A DNA stretch of 64,000 nucleotides from Rutstroemia sp. NJR-2017a BVV2 (GCA_002946415.1 NJPS01000054.1:496001-560000), one strand, 5' to 3'; shown: positions 1-10,939, numbered from the stretch's first letter. Notes: generated from the letters alone by a model not told the origin. Numbers and translations: made by a program.

Positions 1-338
1 TTACGATCGAGTATCTGTGATTACGTCGCTCACTTCACTGGAGTGTGAGTACATGAGATTCATGTAAGTTGACAAGGCGAGTTATCTTACAACGCGACGT
101 CCGAATGTTGTTCGAGGCAAAGCGTCATTCTTGCCCCTCAAAATTACCTGATACTCACCTTCCTCTTTCGACACCACATCATTCATTCGTCCTCTGTGAA
201 AACTCCTTCTACTCTCTTTGTATGTCCGACCAGGAATCTGGATATGTTTTGCAGAACGAATGATGGTCGCGAGCAAGTACTTCGATCTCTATGGTGTGAA
301 GTGTAAGGACCTGCTGCGTAGGTAGATTACGAAATGGA

Positions 339-383
339 TACCCATGGGGTGGAGTTTCCAGCTCTTCAACCCACCCATGGGTA
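339..383. repeat. Hairpin of ACCCATGGGT palindromes
   Basis: Positions 339-352 and 371-383 form inverted arms around an 18-nt spacer, with one bulged G. Each arm contains CCCATGGG, which is itself palindromic. Flanking GG and CC bases extend the stem past an A-A mismatch. There is no gene on either side. Confidence 0.6.
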
Positions 384-521
384 ACCTTCAACTAATCCAT
401 AACTCATCCAACAACTGAGCTAGGAATGGTGTATGCCAGATTCAGGCCCGGCACCGCCATTAGGTAGTCAGTATGCCCTTCAACTCACCCAATAGGTACC
501 CATTAACCCATCTACGGGTAC

Positions 522-542
522 CCTACCCACCGGGTGGGTAGG
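522..542. repeat. Perfect 10-bp inverted repeat
   Basis: CCTACCCACC and GGTGGGTAGG are perfectly complementary around a single G. The palindrome lies just after further GGTACCC and GGGTACCC copies (about 495-523) and shares the ACCC/GGGT vocabulary of the hairpin 150 bp upstream, so these look like members of one short interspersed family. Confidence 0.65.
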
Positions 543-1582
543 TTCGCAGCCTATTCGTAAGGTGGTATTTCAATTTTTATCCGGGACCCCGTTCTTCCTC
601 GCTCGGAACTTCTATATAGTATCCATATCGCAGCAGATATGTTCATGCTCCTGCTAAACTTGGAAATGTGGTATAGCTTTTGAGTTCTCTGACTGGTATT
701 GACATCTAGGTCATGTCGATCCCTAATCACATGTTAACATACGCTTCACGGCATACATAGGCTAAGTGCAGCTTTGGGGGTGATTTATAAGAGTAGCCAG
801 CTATGGCATGTTCTTCGCTAGTCTCTTATGCGTATGGATATCTTCTTCGTGTCCTTCCGCAAATTACTCCAAAGGAAGCGGGCGAAGACAAACTTTGGTC
901 CGGGAAATGCATAGGTCTAAATCCGAATTCGAACTGCGAGTGAAAAGAGTCTGAAGCATGTAAATGTTTCATTGCAAAACCCTGAGGTCTTGCGGTAATA
1001 GGTACGAAACCATCCCCTCGATAGTCGCAGTTTGGACAGGCGATCTCCTAACTGAGAACAGCGCCCATCACAATGAGGGCAGTATCTTGAGAATGATCGT
1101 TTATAAATAGCACTATACTCCCCAATTGTTTATAACTCAAAGAAATAGCTCTCTAAACCAGATTGCCCATAGATTTAGATTCGTCCGCCATCATCTTGAC
1201 GCCCTTCTCAGATCCAGAATGACTAGATTATGCGGGCTGTGTCCACGTGGTTGTAGTTGTAGATGCGCGCATGCTATGTCTGAGAGGTGATCAAATTGGT
1301 TAGTTATTTAATAGAAATATAAAGGACATTTTTATAAAATCTTTATTAAGTGTTGAAATAGATTAATTATTAATTTTTAGTTTCCATAAGTTTAAAGAAA
1401 AGTTATCATAATTTCATATTTTGGCCCCCGCGTGCCCCCGCAATCCACCCAAGAGGACTCTCTCGCCGGGCGGAGTCCAGACGTGGCTTAACCTCGAGCT
1501 CTCAACCCCAATCTTTTGCGACAGCTAGCACTGAATCGCTCATGGAAATACGACGATTATAGAAGTGCGATAGCCAGCTTCA

Positions 1583-3544
1583 ATGCCTATTACCTTTGGA
1601 AGCGTTGGGGATATAATAGCGGTCGGGCAGATCTCCTGGTCGTTAGCTAAGGCGTTGAACGACTCCAGAGGATCTGCGAAGGAATATCAAGGCCTGGTCA
1701 AGGAGCTGCGAGCTTTTGAACGAGCGGTATTGCAGGTATGTTCGTGGAATGAAGTTACAGGTGATTTGATTCATTCATGATATAGATTGTTGCGCTCTGG
1801 CAAAATTACGACTGCCCTGATGTGATCACGACAGATGCTGCCAAGGATTGGCTAGATACATTGCGCGCCTTTCAAGACAAGGCGGATAAGAAGTATGGCG
1901 CAAGCCTGGGGGCCTCGGGGGGGTCTGGAAATTTGGTGAAAGACATCTCGAAGAAGTTTATCTGGATGAAGGAGAAGGAGGACATTCTGGACTTGAGGAG
2001 GAAGTTGAATTCAGCGACTGACATGATCACCATGTCGACACTTGCCGCTATGGGGTCTGTTGCTATCCTTTTGTGGTGGATTCTGAGGCTGATGTGTGAT
2101 AGAAAGTCGAATAAGTTGGCCGAGTCTGTAATTGCTTTTCGAGTACAGGTTGTGCATGCTATGCTGGAGGATTCTAAACAGCGTGCTGAAGAGCAGGCTC
2201 TGCAGATCAAGGCAGTAGATGAGAAGATTGAAAAGCAGGCGAAGACATTGGATCTTATCTCGAGTATTGCCAGTACATCTTTGTGAGTATAGGGATGAAT
2301 TAGGCCCGAGATCTTCAGCTACTAACTGTTCATATCAGGACACAGATCTACTCTATGAGTATCGATATCAAAAATATACTAACTCTCTTTCAGAGCCACA
2401 TTTCAATGCAGCAATTGACCCCGCGAGGTCTTGGGACAGCTTGGCAGCAGGATCCTGTGACTTTGGAAGATGCCCTGGGTTTCAGGATCCCTATTCCTCT
2501 CGAGTTGGTCACCTCTTGGGATGCAAGTTCTGCCAAAATAAGTTCCATTGTTCCGAGCTGACTTGAGCCATCAGATGCTTGACACGATTCTCCTCAAAAG
2601 GTTTGAGAAACGTTCTGGACATCAAAAAGTCCTTAAGGGAGAATATGTCATCGAAGAAGGAATTACCGGAAGAGATATGAGCCGGGAGAATGAGTTGATC
2701 ATGTGCCTTCGCCCCGGTCAGAAGATCGATATGAGTATGATCTTCTCCGATCTCGACGGCAATAGTAATCGCTGTCCTCGGTGCTTTACTAAATCAGAAG
2801 CTTCCTGTGAGACCAGAACTCAATGGTAAGTTTGCATAGTTGGAGGTAAGACTTCAACTAGAGGCCAACATATGTATAGTGCGAATACTTCTTGTCAAAT
2901 GTGGTTCCAGAGACTGGTAGCAGTCGATGAATTCCGCCCTGAACTGATACGAAGCCGCACGGGATTGGTATCTGAAAAGTCGGTCGCTACTTCGAGTAGC
3001 TCAAGAACCAAGGGGCTCCAAGTCTCTGTTGTAACTCCAGCTGACTTCCAGAGGGTCCGCTTAATGAGCGCCTTGAAAAAGGCTGGCGAGAAAGAACAGA
3101 TCGAAGTAGTATATAGCAGCGCTAGGGAATATTGGGCTCTCGCGGATGTTCTCCCTGAAACTGAACGTATAAGGTTGGACGGTGCTAGCAGTGGATCCGA
3201 GGAGACCGAGCGTATTCTCTCTGCTCCTACAGTACCTTCGGAGGACTGCTTTACAACGAAACGGAAGTACAGTAACTTTCCGAGAGAAAGAGAGCAATTT
3301 GTGCAGAACTTTGGTCGACAAGTATGGCTCCCCGAAGACGAAACAATGGATTCAGCAACGTCGAGTACTTCTAATATCTCCTAATGTATCTTAGATATGT
3401 ATGTATCTCTCACCCTTCTGGGACTTAATTACTAACAACTAGCAGCAAGATATCGAGGAACTAGTAGCCCTCTCCGAAGTCATTCTCCGCGAGCGTCGAG
3501 AGAAAGATTATAGAATTGAGGAGATAGTTGAACGAACTGAATAA
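1583..3544 (+). CDS. Fungal ubiquitin-like (ULD) domain protein, 6 exons
   Basis: Proposed exons are 1583-1735, 1786-2282, 2339-2522, 2575-2825, 2880-3321 and 3446-3544, which give 541 aa in frame. The first 50 residues (starting MPITFGSVGDIIAV) match the N-terminal helical domain typical of fungal STAND-like and related orphan proteins. A helical, coiled-coil-prone middle follows. From about residue 255 comes the ubiquitin-like domain of this family (LEDALGFRIPIPLE, then GHQKVLKGEYVI and GRDMSR). After it sits a Cys-rich RCPRC...C...C segment like a zinc ribbon. Intron 3 must be GC-AG (GCAAGT donor) to keep the domain continuous. The last junction is the least certain: if exon 5 is read through instead, the protein ends at 3384. 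The family is widespread in filamentous fungi and its function is unknown; a self/non-self signalling role is only a suggestion. Confidence 0.75.
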
Positions 3545-4645
3545 ATAAGGAAACATTATTGGAACAGAATTATTCAACCGAAGTATTATTATCATTATAA
3601 TGAAGATATTATTAGATAAAAGATACAGTAAAGAAGTTGTTTAATATGTTTGTCTGCTAATTAAGTTGGATATACCCCGCGGGCTCTACCATAATACAAC
3701 CATGGCGACCTCACTTATTCTATTTCAACATATCAAGCCTCCCTCCAAGACCGATTTTTCTCTGGAGTACGAGAGCACGGAGAGGTAGGCTCCGCTTTGT
3801 CCAACATCAAAGCTCCTTTACTTCGAAAATACGAGGTACCCTTAGCTCTAGTATTAGCTCGGCAAACTCAACTCCTCCCGATTAGGTGAAGGTGGCCTAC
3901 GTCAAGTTGTGGTCGGACAATATGATATTGTCAGTTCGTCCGTTGGCAATAGACTAGATTCACCACTACTGCTAGATCACCCGCTAGGTATTATCTTCTT
4001 GTCTTCATCGATTGAGTATCGACGAGAGAGAATTCAAATTATGATCGATATCGAATCCTTGCCATGGAGAAGTAGGACATCCACCACGAATAATCCCGAA
4101 TGTCTTGCTCTCCGGATATGGAAGCCGAGCCCCCCGTTCCTGAATGACCGTTGTACAAAGACCTCATTATTGATCATATAGAACACCTGTTTCGAGTGGT
4201 TGGTTCGGATTCGGCAACTTCCACTTCTGTCTAACAATGCTAACGGTTGCTATCAACGGCACTGACGAGCTACCGCTTCCACAAATTCGAATCTATTGAA
4301 CGCTACTGCCGTGCCACCATAACCGATGGCCGTTCTTGAACTTGTGGTACACAGCATTTCCACGATAGCTTCTTGTGGCTGAAGTTCATTAACCACTATT
4401 CGGAAGGAAAGCTGAGGAAATTCTCAGGGTCCTTCCTTCCATCCAAGAAGGATGACTTGGTACTCCATTTTCTTCCTTTGTCGCACCAAGGCGCATTTTC
4501 ATTCTCTTTCCTATATATCTCCTTCAAATCAATCTGCAAATGCGACGACTGAGCTCGTTTCGAGTCCTTCGCGATCTCCTCTGACACGATTTCACAAACT
4601 TGCTTTTGCTCACTGAGCGCACACTCCTTTGAACCTCTTCCAAAT
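3545..4645. other. Intergenic, AT-rich at its left end
   Basis: An AT-rich block (3545 to about 3665) directly follows the ULD gene and ends at a CCCCGCGGG motif. The remaining kilobase has only short frames without splice support or family resemblance. The last few hundred bases should hold the promoter of the rhodopsin-like gene. Confidence 0.5.
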
Positions 4646-5987
4646 ATGTCAATCTTGGATCTGATAACACGTGAAACAGCAGTAGGTCCTGTTCACGGTG
4701 TTAATCGTGGTGCACAGGTGACAGGTGTTGCTTGTGCTTCTTTGGCTCTGCCATGGATTGCTGTTATCCTTAGATTTTATGTCCGGACGAGAATTCAGAG
4801 ATTCTTCGGTCCGGAAGATTGGCTTACGGTTACTTCAATGGTATGCGAAGCTTTACGAGTTCGAACAATACGGATGACTTGCTCATTGCTAGATAAATAG
4901 ATAATTTTTACAGCTCTATGCGCACTTTTACTTCGATCACTCACATATGGCCTCGGTGCTCACATATACAATATTGATGCAGATTATCTAGAAATACTTG
5001 CAAAGGTACGTATTCCTACCATTGTTTGGACGTTTATACTCATCATCTCCCAGTACATTTTCTCCAGCGAACTTCTTTATGTTTTCACAACTACCATTAC
5101 CAAACTATCAATCGGAGTATATTTCTTACGACTTTCAAGCAGACGATATCAGTTCTGGATAATATACGGTGTTATTGGTATCGTTCTATCCATCAGCACA
5201 GGGTATCTTTTCTTCTTGCTATTCCAGTGCCAACCTGTTTCTTATTTCTGGAATCAATATGATGGCGACGGCGGGTTCTGTCTGAGCAGGTCGATACTGG
5301 CCAATATCACTTATGCACATGCTGCTATGAGCGCCGTTACGGACTGGGCATTCGGCATCCTGCCTATTGCATTTGTCTGGAAGATGAGGATGAACCCCCG
5401 GACGAAGTTCTCAGTCGTTCTCATTCTCTCCCTTGGTTTCTTGTAAGTCTCTTCCCATAGGCTTCTCCACATTACTAAAACATTGCAGTGCGAGCACCGC
5501 AACCCTTGTACGCATCTACTACATCCATGAACTCAGTATCACAACCGATTACACCTGGGAAGGAATCAACCTCGTAAAATGGTCCCTCGTTGAACCCGCC
5601 ATCGGACTCACAGCCGCATCCTTCGCCACTCTCCGTCCTCTCTTCCAACGGATTCTCTCCCGTCAACGAGCCTTCAGTTCCTATTCCCACGCCTCTCAAA
5701 CTAGTATCCGCAAATACTCCACTGATCGGCCACGAATCTCCGAAGACGAATACTCGAAGCAATTCGCTGCAATGTTAGGATTGAGTGCTCAATACGGCGT
5801 CCGGACATACGTCTACGCTGATCGCAAGATTATGCTGAAGGAAGATATGGAAAGGGCAGAGGCGGAGAAGTCTAGGAATGAGGAGACGGATGATTCGATG
5901 GAAGCTAGTATGTTGAGTCATAGGGAGCGATTGATTGATTGGACCGCGGGGGTTAAGACGACAGTTATTACTCAAACTCTGGAATGA
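4646..5987 (+). CDS. Rhodopsin-domain (Fung_rhodopsin/SAT4-like) 7-TM protein
   Basis: Exons 4646-4840, 4901-5005, 5054-5442 and 5489-5987 join in frame to 395 aa. The product starts with a helix (ASLALPWIAVILRFYVRTR) and the family-typical GPEDWLT loop. Several more hydrophobic helices follow, with the conserved FQCQPVSYFWN and TDWAFGILPI motifs and the VRIYYI...WSLVEPAIGL block. The C-terminal tail is charged and cytosolic-looking. It belongs to the large fungal integral membrane family PF20684 (SAT4/PTH11-like). No CFEM cysteine domain precedes the helices, so it is not a full PTH11 receptor. Members are thought to sit in the plasma membrane; ligand and signalling are unknown. All three introns have consensus donors. 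Confidence 0.88.
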
Positions 5988-6704
5988 TGTTGATGTGATG
6001 GAAAAGGGAGTAAAAAACGGTTGAATTATGAGATGGATTGGTTTGTATTTAACAATATCCGAGTACAGTAATGGTAATGTAATGTCTAAATTCTTTCATG
6101 CTCTACTTTACAGATTAATAGGCATGCTGTGTTAAGGGATTCTATGTCTTGTTTGGACAGTTTGAACTTTAAAGTTTTCTTCTCAAACAGTCAATTGAAG
6201 ATTGGCTTTAGAAGTGGTAGCACAGGACATAGATATACCAACGATATATGACTCTCGTAGCCGGACCATACACTTCAACCGTCTTCAATCATCTCAAGAA
6301 AGACCCGCAATGCCCTCTGAATCACTATCTGCAATCAGTCAAACTTGTGTCGGCGACGGAGCGGTGGAACTTGGCGTGCGATTTGTGAATCAGAAAATGA
6401 TGTCCTTCATTCACTACTGAAGGCATTTCATCAACTCATCAATTACATGTCTGATATGTGCTGTGTTTGTGCTAATACATTGCTAGAGATGCATGCTATT
6501 CACTGTTTGATACAGTCCTTTCTACTCATGCTTACAACTTGCCCAATATGAGCAGCGCATATAAGCAGCTCGTCACCCCTATTCATACTGGTATATAAGC
6601 CCGGCCGTTACTTCACAACAAGTGCAATTCTCACCATCAACCCATCTATACGCCAGTCATCCAATCATCCAACTCTAGACACCACCACCAAACCTCCACA
6701 CAAA
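5988..6704. other. Intergenic with promoter of the next gene
   Basis: No coding frame can be supported here. The right end is the promoter of the small Cys-cluster gene, with two TATA-like motifs and a CT/CA-rich leader. Confidence 0.5.
6591..6599 (+). promoter_or_regulatory. TATA-like element
   Basis: TATATAAGC lies about 110 bp upstream of the ATG at 6705. A second copy (CATATAAGC) is some 30 bp further upstream. Position and spacing fit a core promoter, but nothing experimental supports it. Confidence 0.4.
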
Positions 6705-7388
6705 ATGTCCCACCCAGGTAACCAACCTACCTCCTCCCCAATTCCTTACGATGCCATCGGCGGACCCTCCGACCCACTCGTAATCGGCATCCTCGCCGAC
6801 CTCCAGACCAACAACGACGCCATCCAGGACAAGGATTTCCGCGATTTCCTCACTGGCATGAGTCTCCCGCCCAGCGCACAACCAGCCTGGGCCGTGCACG
6901 CACATAATGTCCGACGTCTGCACCAGGAGAAACGAGACGCGGCTGCAGCAGGAAGTGCTAGTGCAACAAGTACTGCTGAGAAAAGCACCTCACGGGCTAA
7001 GCTCGAGCCAAATCGGAATCGCGAGATGGGTGTTCAGCATGGGGGCGCAAAGAGAAGGGTTGTGAGGGAGAAGAAAGAAGTAGAGAAGGAGATGCAGAGG
7101 GAGAAGAGGAAGGAGGAGGGGAAAGAGAAGTTGGCTGTTAGAGCTGTGATGATAGATGGGGGGAGAGGAAATGCGCCGAGTGGGAAGATGGCGTTTCCTT
7201 TGGGGTATTGGATTTGTGTGAGTTTCTCCCCTATTTGTTTTGATGTGATATCATGTGACGTGACGAGAGATACCTGGGCTAATGAGTAGTAGCATCTGAT
7301 TGACTGTATGATGGAGAACGAGAAGAAAATCAAGGTGTGTAAGAAGTGTGATCATGAGGAGTGTGATCAGTGCGAGAAGAGGTACTAG
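6705..7388 (+). CDS. Small hypothetical protein with C-terminal Cys/His cluster
   Basis: Two exons, 6705-7217 and 7293-7388, give 202 aa in phase 0. The product has a Ser/Pro-rich N terminus, a predicted helical segment (about residues 20-45), an Ala-rich linker and a long Lys/Glu-rich helix (about 120-150). The short second exon ends in VCKKCDHEECDQCEKRY, with four Cys and one His spaced like a half zinc-binding site. The donor is GTGAGT; two tandem TAG acceptors at 7287-7292 differ by one codon. No known family is recognised. It is convergent with the Rrn9-type gene, with 262 bp between stop codons. Confidence 0.65.
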
Positions 7389-7650
7389 ATTGCTGAGTTG
7401 TTATTCTTATATGAGAATCTAGTGAGTGAAGCGGAGCGAGAGATGTGTTGTGCGTAGAGCGCGTGATGTTGGTGGTGGAATAAGCGTTATACAGACCTAT
7501 AGCATTACTTGCTGAGTTTAAACAATAATGCAATGCGAGACTTTGTGAACGGCTTTCGAGCTTCTACAAATTTCCGATTCATGCATTGTGATGAAGTAGT
7601 GTTGCAATGCCTTCCGGTTCTGTTTGGTTGGGTGGAAACGGATGTCGAAA

Positions 7651-9552
7651 TTAAGCAGACCCTACGCTTTCGTTTCCTGAATCATCCGCCTCGACTTCGA
7701 CTTCCACATCATAACCAACCTCCTGCTCATCATCCTGCTCCTGCCCATCCTCTAGCTCATCCTCAGAGTCAGACTCTGATTCTGAATTCTCGGAATCATA
7801 ATCCTCGCTTTCACCATGATTCTCTTTCTTCGCTTTACCATTTTCAGCCCATCTCCCCCGTTTCCTTTCCCCGGAATCAAGTCCCCTCCATCCCCTCTTC
7901 CCAGAAATAGGTTTCAAGAACCTATCAACATGCACCGCGCCATCCATCTCATCGTCACTGTCGAACATCAGTTCCTCAATCTGCTTTTTTGATATCTTGT
8001 GTTCCGTCTTGACGTGCTTTAGTAAATCCGCAGAGGTTTTAAACCCGCTCTTATTTGCGGGACATTTTGTATTGGGACAGTAGTATGGTTTTCGATTCAC
8101 CGAGGACGAGTCATTTGTGTTTGTTATGGCGGCAGTTTCAGAAGCGGGAACTGACATTTCGTCCTCAACGTCTTCCAGATCCGGTATCATGCCGGGATGA
8201 TACTCTACAAGATAATCCATAGCTTGCGCACTGACCGGCCCTTCAACCATGGTTCTCATTGTCATACTCTCGCCGAATAAATTGGCGCATCGTTGAGTAG
8301 CCCTAGCAATAACATCTGGCGAAAACCCAACCAGTGCAGCAGAGCCAAGCACCTCGCTCCAGTCTCGTAGGCCATAATTTCGTTTGTGATGATGCTCTTG
8401 TAGCCCTGAATTTCCACGCTTTTTCGGTGACTTGCTCGGGGACGCTGACCGAGAAAGCTCCGTTTTAAGGGAAGGAGCAAATTTTGGCAAGGGCTTCTTC
8501 TGGGTCCGCGCGATTCGTGTCAGATACTCAATCTGAGTCTCGCCCTCCAGTTTCTCATAGACCTTCTTTGGACGTCCTCGCCGGGTTGTCTTTCCACGTG
8601 TAGTTCGCCAGGTCTCAGGATCATCCGGCTCTCCTCCAATAGGCGAACTTTCGCGCGTAGTCGGGGTGCTGATAGGCGCGTGCTTGCGAGGTCGTCCTTT
8701 GGGCCTTTTCACCTTTGGTACTCCGTCGTCACCTGATTGCTCGGGTGCTTTGCTGCTTGCACGTGACACTGATTCGACGTCCGTATCTGGTTCAGATTGC
8801 GAGGCGTAACGTTGACAGGTTTGACGTGCATGATGTAATGCCATCAAGACTTCGTCTAGTTTGGAAAGTGCGTGCCGTATTGATGGACGTAGTAATTCTC
8901 GGGATCGCTCGTCATCAGCAGAAACGGCAGGTCGAAGTATGGTGGTAGTGGATGGTGGTTCGGAAGGCGCTCTGATACTATCCGTTCCATCTCCAGCATC
9001 TTCTTCACCAGATTCATCCAGCCCCGAGCGCGTTTCTACATGTTCAGCATCTGCATCCTCCACAACTCTCTCGGATTCACTTTCTCTGGACTGGAACTTT
9101 TCTTTCGCAAATCTTAATGTAGTTGCGACGAGCATTTCTTCCAAGTCCCGGCTCGGCTTGGTAACTTGATCTCTTTTCAAAGTGAAGATATCATCCCCAT
9201 CATCAGGTCCTATCTGCTCGCCTTCCCGGGGAACATTGGACGGTTCAATCGGCCACGCTGTCCAATTTCTCGGAGGTCTGAATCCATTGGTCTCATCGGA
9301 ATCCTCATCATCATAGTTTTCCTTGTCGTCAATTCTTGCATCAAACTCCTTTGCTCGTCGTTTCAAAGCGAAAGCGTTATACAAGTGCACACTCAGATCT
9401 CTGTTTCTCAGTTCATCGAGAGAAGCTGCCAAACCACGCTCCTCTTCTGTCAATTGTTGCCATGTCCTCGGAGGACCTCGCCAACGGTTTGCCCTTGGCG
9501 GCGAAGGGCTTGTATATGTGGAATCTGATGGGGAAGACATGGCTGAAGTCAT
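7651..9552 (-). CDS. Rrn9-type RNA polymerase I initiation factor
   Basis: A single exon encodes 633 aa from the first ATG at 9552. The open frame runs upstream to 9606, but only with a GTG codon, so I do not use it; ATG 9540 is also possible. The N-terminal region has the Rrn9 domain signature (TWQQLTEEERGLA, RDLSVHLYNAFALKRRA, then NWTAWPIEPSNVP), the fungal Pol I upstream-activation-factor subunit family PF10680. Downstream are two AT-hook-like motifs (KGRPRKH and RRGRPKK). Near residues 495-525 a C-x4-C...H-x4-H finger (YYCPNTKC...HVKTEH) follows. The C terminus is very acidic. A role in rDNA promoter recognition is inferred from the family. Yeast Rrn9 is shorter and has no zinc finger that I know of. 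Confidence 0.75.
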   Translation of the reverse strand: MTSAMSSPSDSTYTSPSPPRANRWRGPPRTWQQLTEEERGLAASLDELRNRDLSVHLYNAFALKRRAKEFDARIDDKENYDDEDSDETNGFRPPRNWTAWPIEPSNVPREGEQIGPDDGDDIFTLKRDQVTKPSRDLEEMLVATTLRFAKEKFQSRESESERVVEDADAEHVETRSGLDESGEEDAGDGTDSIRAPSEPPSTTTILRPAVSADDERSRELLRPSIRHALSKLDEVLMALHHARQTCQRYASQSEPDTDVESVSRASSKAPEQSGDDGVPKVKRPKGRPRKHAPISTPTTRESSPIGGEPDDPETWRTTRGKTTRRGRPKKVYEKLEGETQIEYLTRIARTQKKPLPKFAPSLKTELSRSASPSKSPKKRGNSGLQEHHHKRNYGLRDWSEVLGSAALVGFSPDVIARATQRCANLFGESMTMRTMVEGPVSAQAMDYLVEYHPGMIPDLEDVEDEMSVPASETAAITNTNDSSSVNRKPYYCPNTKCPANKSGFKTSADLLKHVKTEHKISKKQIEELMFDSDDEMDGAVHVDRFLKPISGKRGWRGLDSGERKRGRWAENGKAKKENHGESEDYDSENSESESDSEDELEDGQEQDDEQEVGYDVEVEVEADDSGNESVGSA

Positions 9553-10080
9553 GCCATTGGTTACTCGAATTTGGTGAAATATTCTGCCTGCCGAGAAGTC
9601 ACTCACCGCCTCATATTGGTCTAACCGTATTTAGTTCATATGAGGAAGAAGTACTGTAAATATCTTCTATCACGGGAGAGGTGAGTGTGATTGACCCTTG
9701 CACTTTGGTGATTCACGTTAGATGTTTGCTCGTATGTTTAGGTTTGTTTCTTATGAATTATCTGAATGGCAGAAGTGTTTAACCACGGCAGATCATCATC
9801 GATGATACGACCTAGCAGTGCTAGCTTCCCAAGCAACCATTCTTACAACTTTGCGGTACAGCAAACTCAATTCAATTAAGATTTATCCACCGAATTATCA
9901 GAAACAGTAACCTCAACACGCCTAGATGTGTCAATTAGTGATTCAGTGACGAAGCAGTTCTTGTGTATGAAGTGCATGTTATACAACCCATACCTCAAGA
10001 TGACCCAGTTGCTTCCTACCTATCATATTTCCTTTCCTTGATCAGAATCACTGTCCGTGAAAGCCAGCCAAATCGCCATC
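9553..10080. other. Divergent promoter region
   Basis: This 528-bp stretch lies between the start of the Rrn9-type gene on the minus strand and the basic orphan on the plus strand. No coding frame or clear core-promoter motif stands out. Confidence 0.45.
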
Positions 10081-10821
10081 ATGGCCGAAGGAACCCAAGT
10101 CTGTGACTTCGCGACTATATCAGCGGCACTACTCGAAGAATCTGTTCCTGCTCTGCTATTCGCCGAGCAGTCTCCCCAACATTTCTCCCAATCGCAAGAC
10201 CTCTTCTGGCAAAATCCGAACCCTTTTGCGAAACCGACCATAGATAACAATAGTCGTGTCTGCACCATCGAACAAAACGATTTACCGTCTGCAGGACCCT
10301 CTGTCTACCAAAACTGCGATTTCGACATAGCATCGTTGAATCATACCTCAGAAAACCATCCCACCCAACTGGCTGCGAAACCGGAGTGGCCCTGGTCTGG
10401 TTTTAGTAAACTATGGTTCGGGTTCTGGGAGAGGAGAGCTCATGCCCGGCATGAGTGGCTTCGTGCAAAGTATCTGAGGAGCAAGAAGCGGCGCGACAGT
10501 GCAGAAAGAGCGAAAACAGTCGATGCGATACACAAACATCAGATCAGCACACACAGAGAGAAAGAGAAGAGAAGAAACAGCGAGGCGAGGAGAAAAGCAA
10601 AGGAGCAGAGAAGAGAGGTTCAAGCAAAGGAGAAGCGGCTGAAGCTCGCAACAAAATCTTTGAAGAATGCTGAAGAAAAGGAGAGGAAAGCTTCGGCGAA
10701 GACAATTGGTATTACCAAGACCAGGTCAATGGTCTTATGGATTGAACACAAGGTTGCAAGCGTATTGCCAAACTCCTGTGGCATAAATTCCTATGATATT
10801 TCAGGCAAGCGAAATACATAA
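10081..10821 (+). CDS. Hypothetical basic protein
   Basis: One exon of 246 aa, starting at ATG 10081; the frame extends 8 codons upstream only by using GTG. The first 110 residues are of mixed composition with several Phe/Gln/Asn. A Trp-rich patch follows (PEWPWSGFSKLWFGFWERR, about residues 110-130). After this comes a long, strongly charged Lys/Arg/Glu helix (about 130-215) that could form a coiled coil or bind nucleic acid. No family is recognised. It could be a lineage-specific gene. Confidence 0.55.
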   Translation: MAEGTQVCDFATISAALLEESVPALLFAEQSPQHFSQSQDLFWQNPNPFAKPTIDNNSRVCTIEQNDLPSAGPSVYQNCDFDIASLNHTSENHPTQLAAKPEWPWSGFSKLWFGFWERRAHARHEWLRAKYLRSKKRRDSAERAKTVDAIHKHQISTHREKEKRRNSEARRKAKEQRREVQAKEKRLKLATKSLKNAEEKERKASAKTIGITKTRSMVLWIEHKVASVLPNSCGINSYDISGKRNT

Positions 10822-10939
10822 TGATGGAAGGCTTATGGCTTCAAGAGTATCAGAAGAAAGATAAAAATTCACGAATCAGATGTAGACCGTGGTTGTGTAA
10901 TGATATGTTAGATTAGATCCGCTGGTATTCATATTGGAA

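Larger units (their letters stand above)
1..1582. other. Gene-free left margin
   Basis: No convincing coding frame is seen on either strand. The stretch holds a cluster of GGGT/ACCC palindromes (339-542) and an AT-rich block (about 1300-1425) that ends abruptly at a C-rich motif in which GCCCCCGC occurs twice (about 1423-1442). The short frames present have no family resemblance and no splice-site support. It may be degraded repeat DNA. Confidence 0.5.

Noticed and set aside
2355..2393. Extra intron GTATCG...TTTCAG in the ULD gene
   Set aside because: The splice phase does not fit. Reading through keeps the ULD frame open and family-like.
4901..4905. Alternative acceptor at TTTTTACAG (about 4912) in the rhodopsin-like gene
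   Set aside because: Using the TAG at 4898-4900 keeps the helix IIFTALCALLLR in frame; the later site does not keep phase.
9553..9606. N-terminal extension of the Rrn9-type ORF to 9606
   Set aside because: It starts with GTG, and a nearby ATG (9614) is in another frame with an immediate stop. The first in-frame ATG is at 9552.
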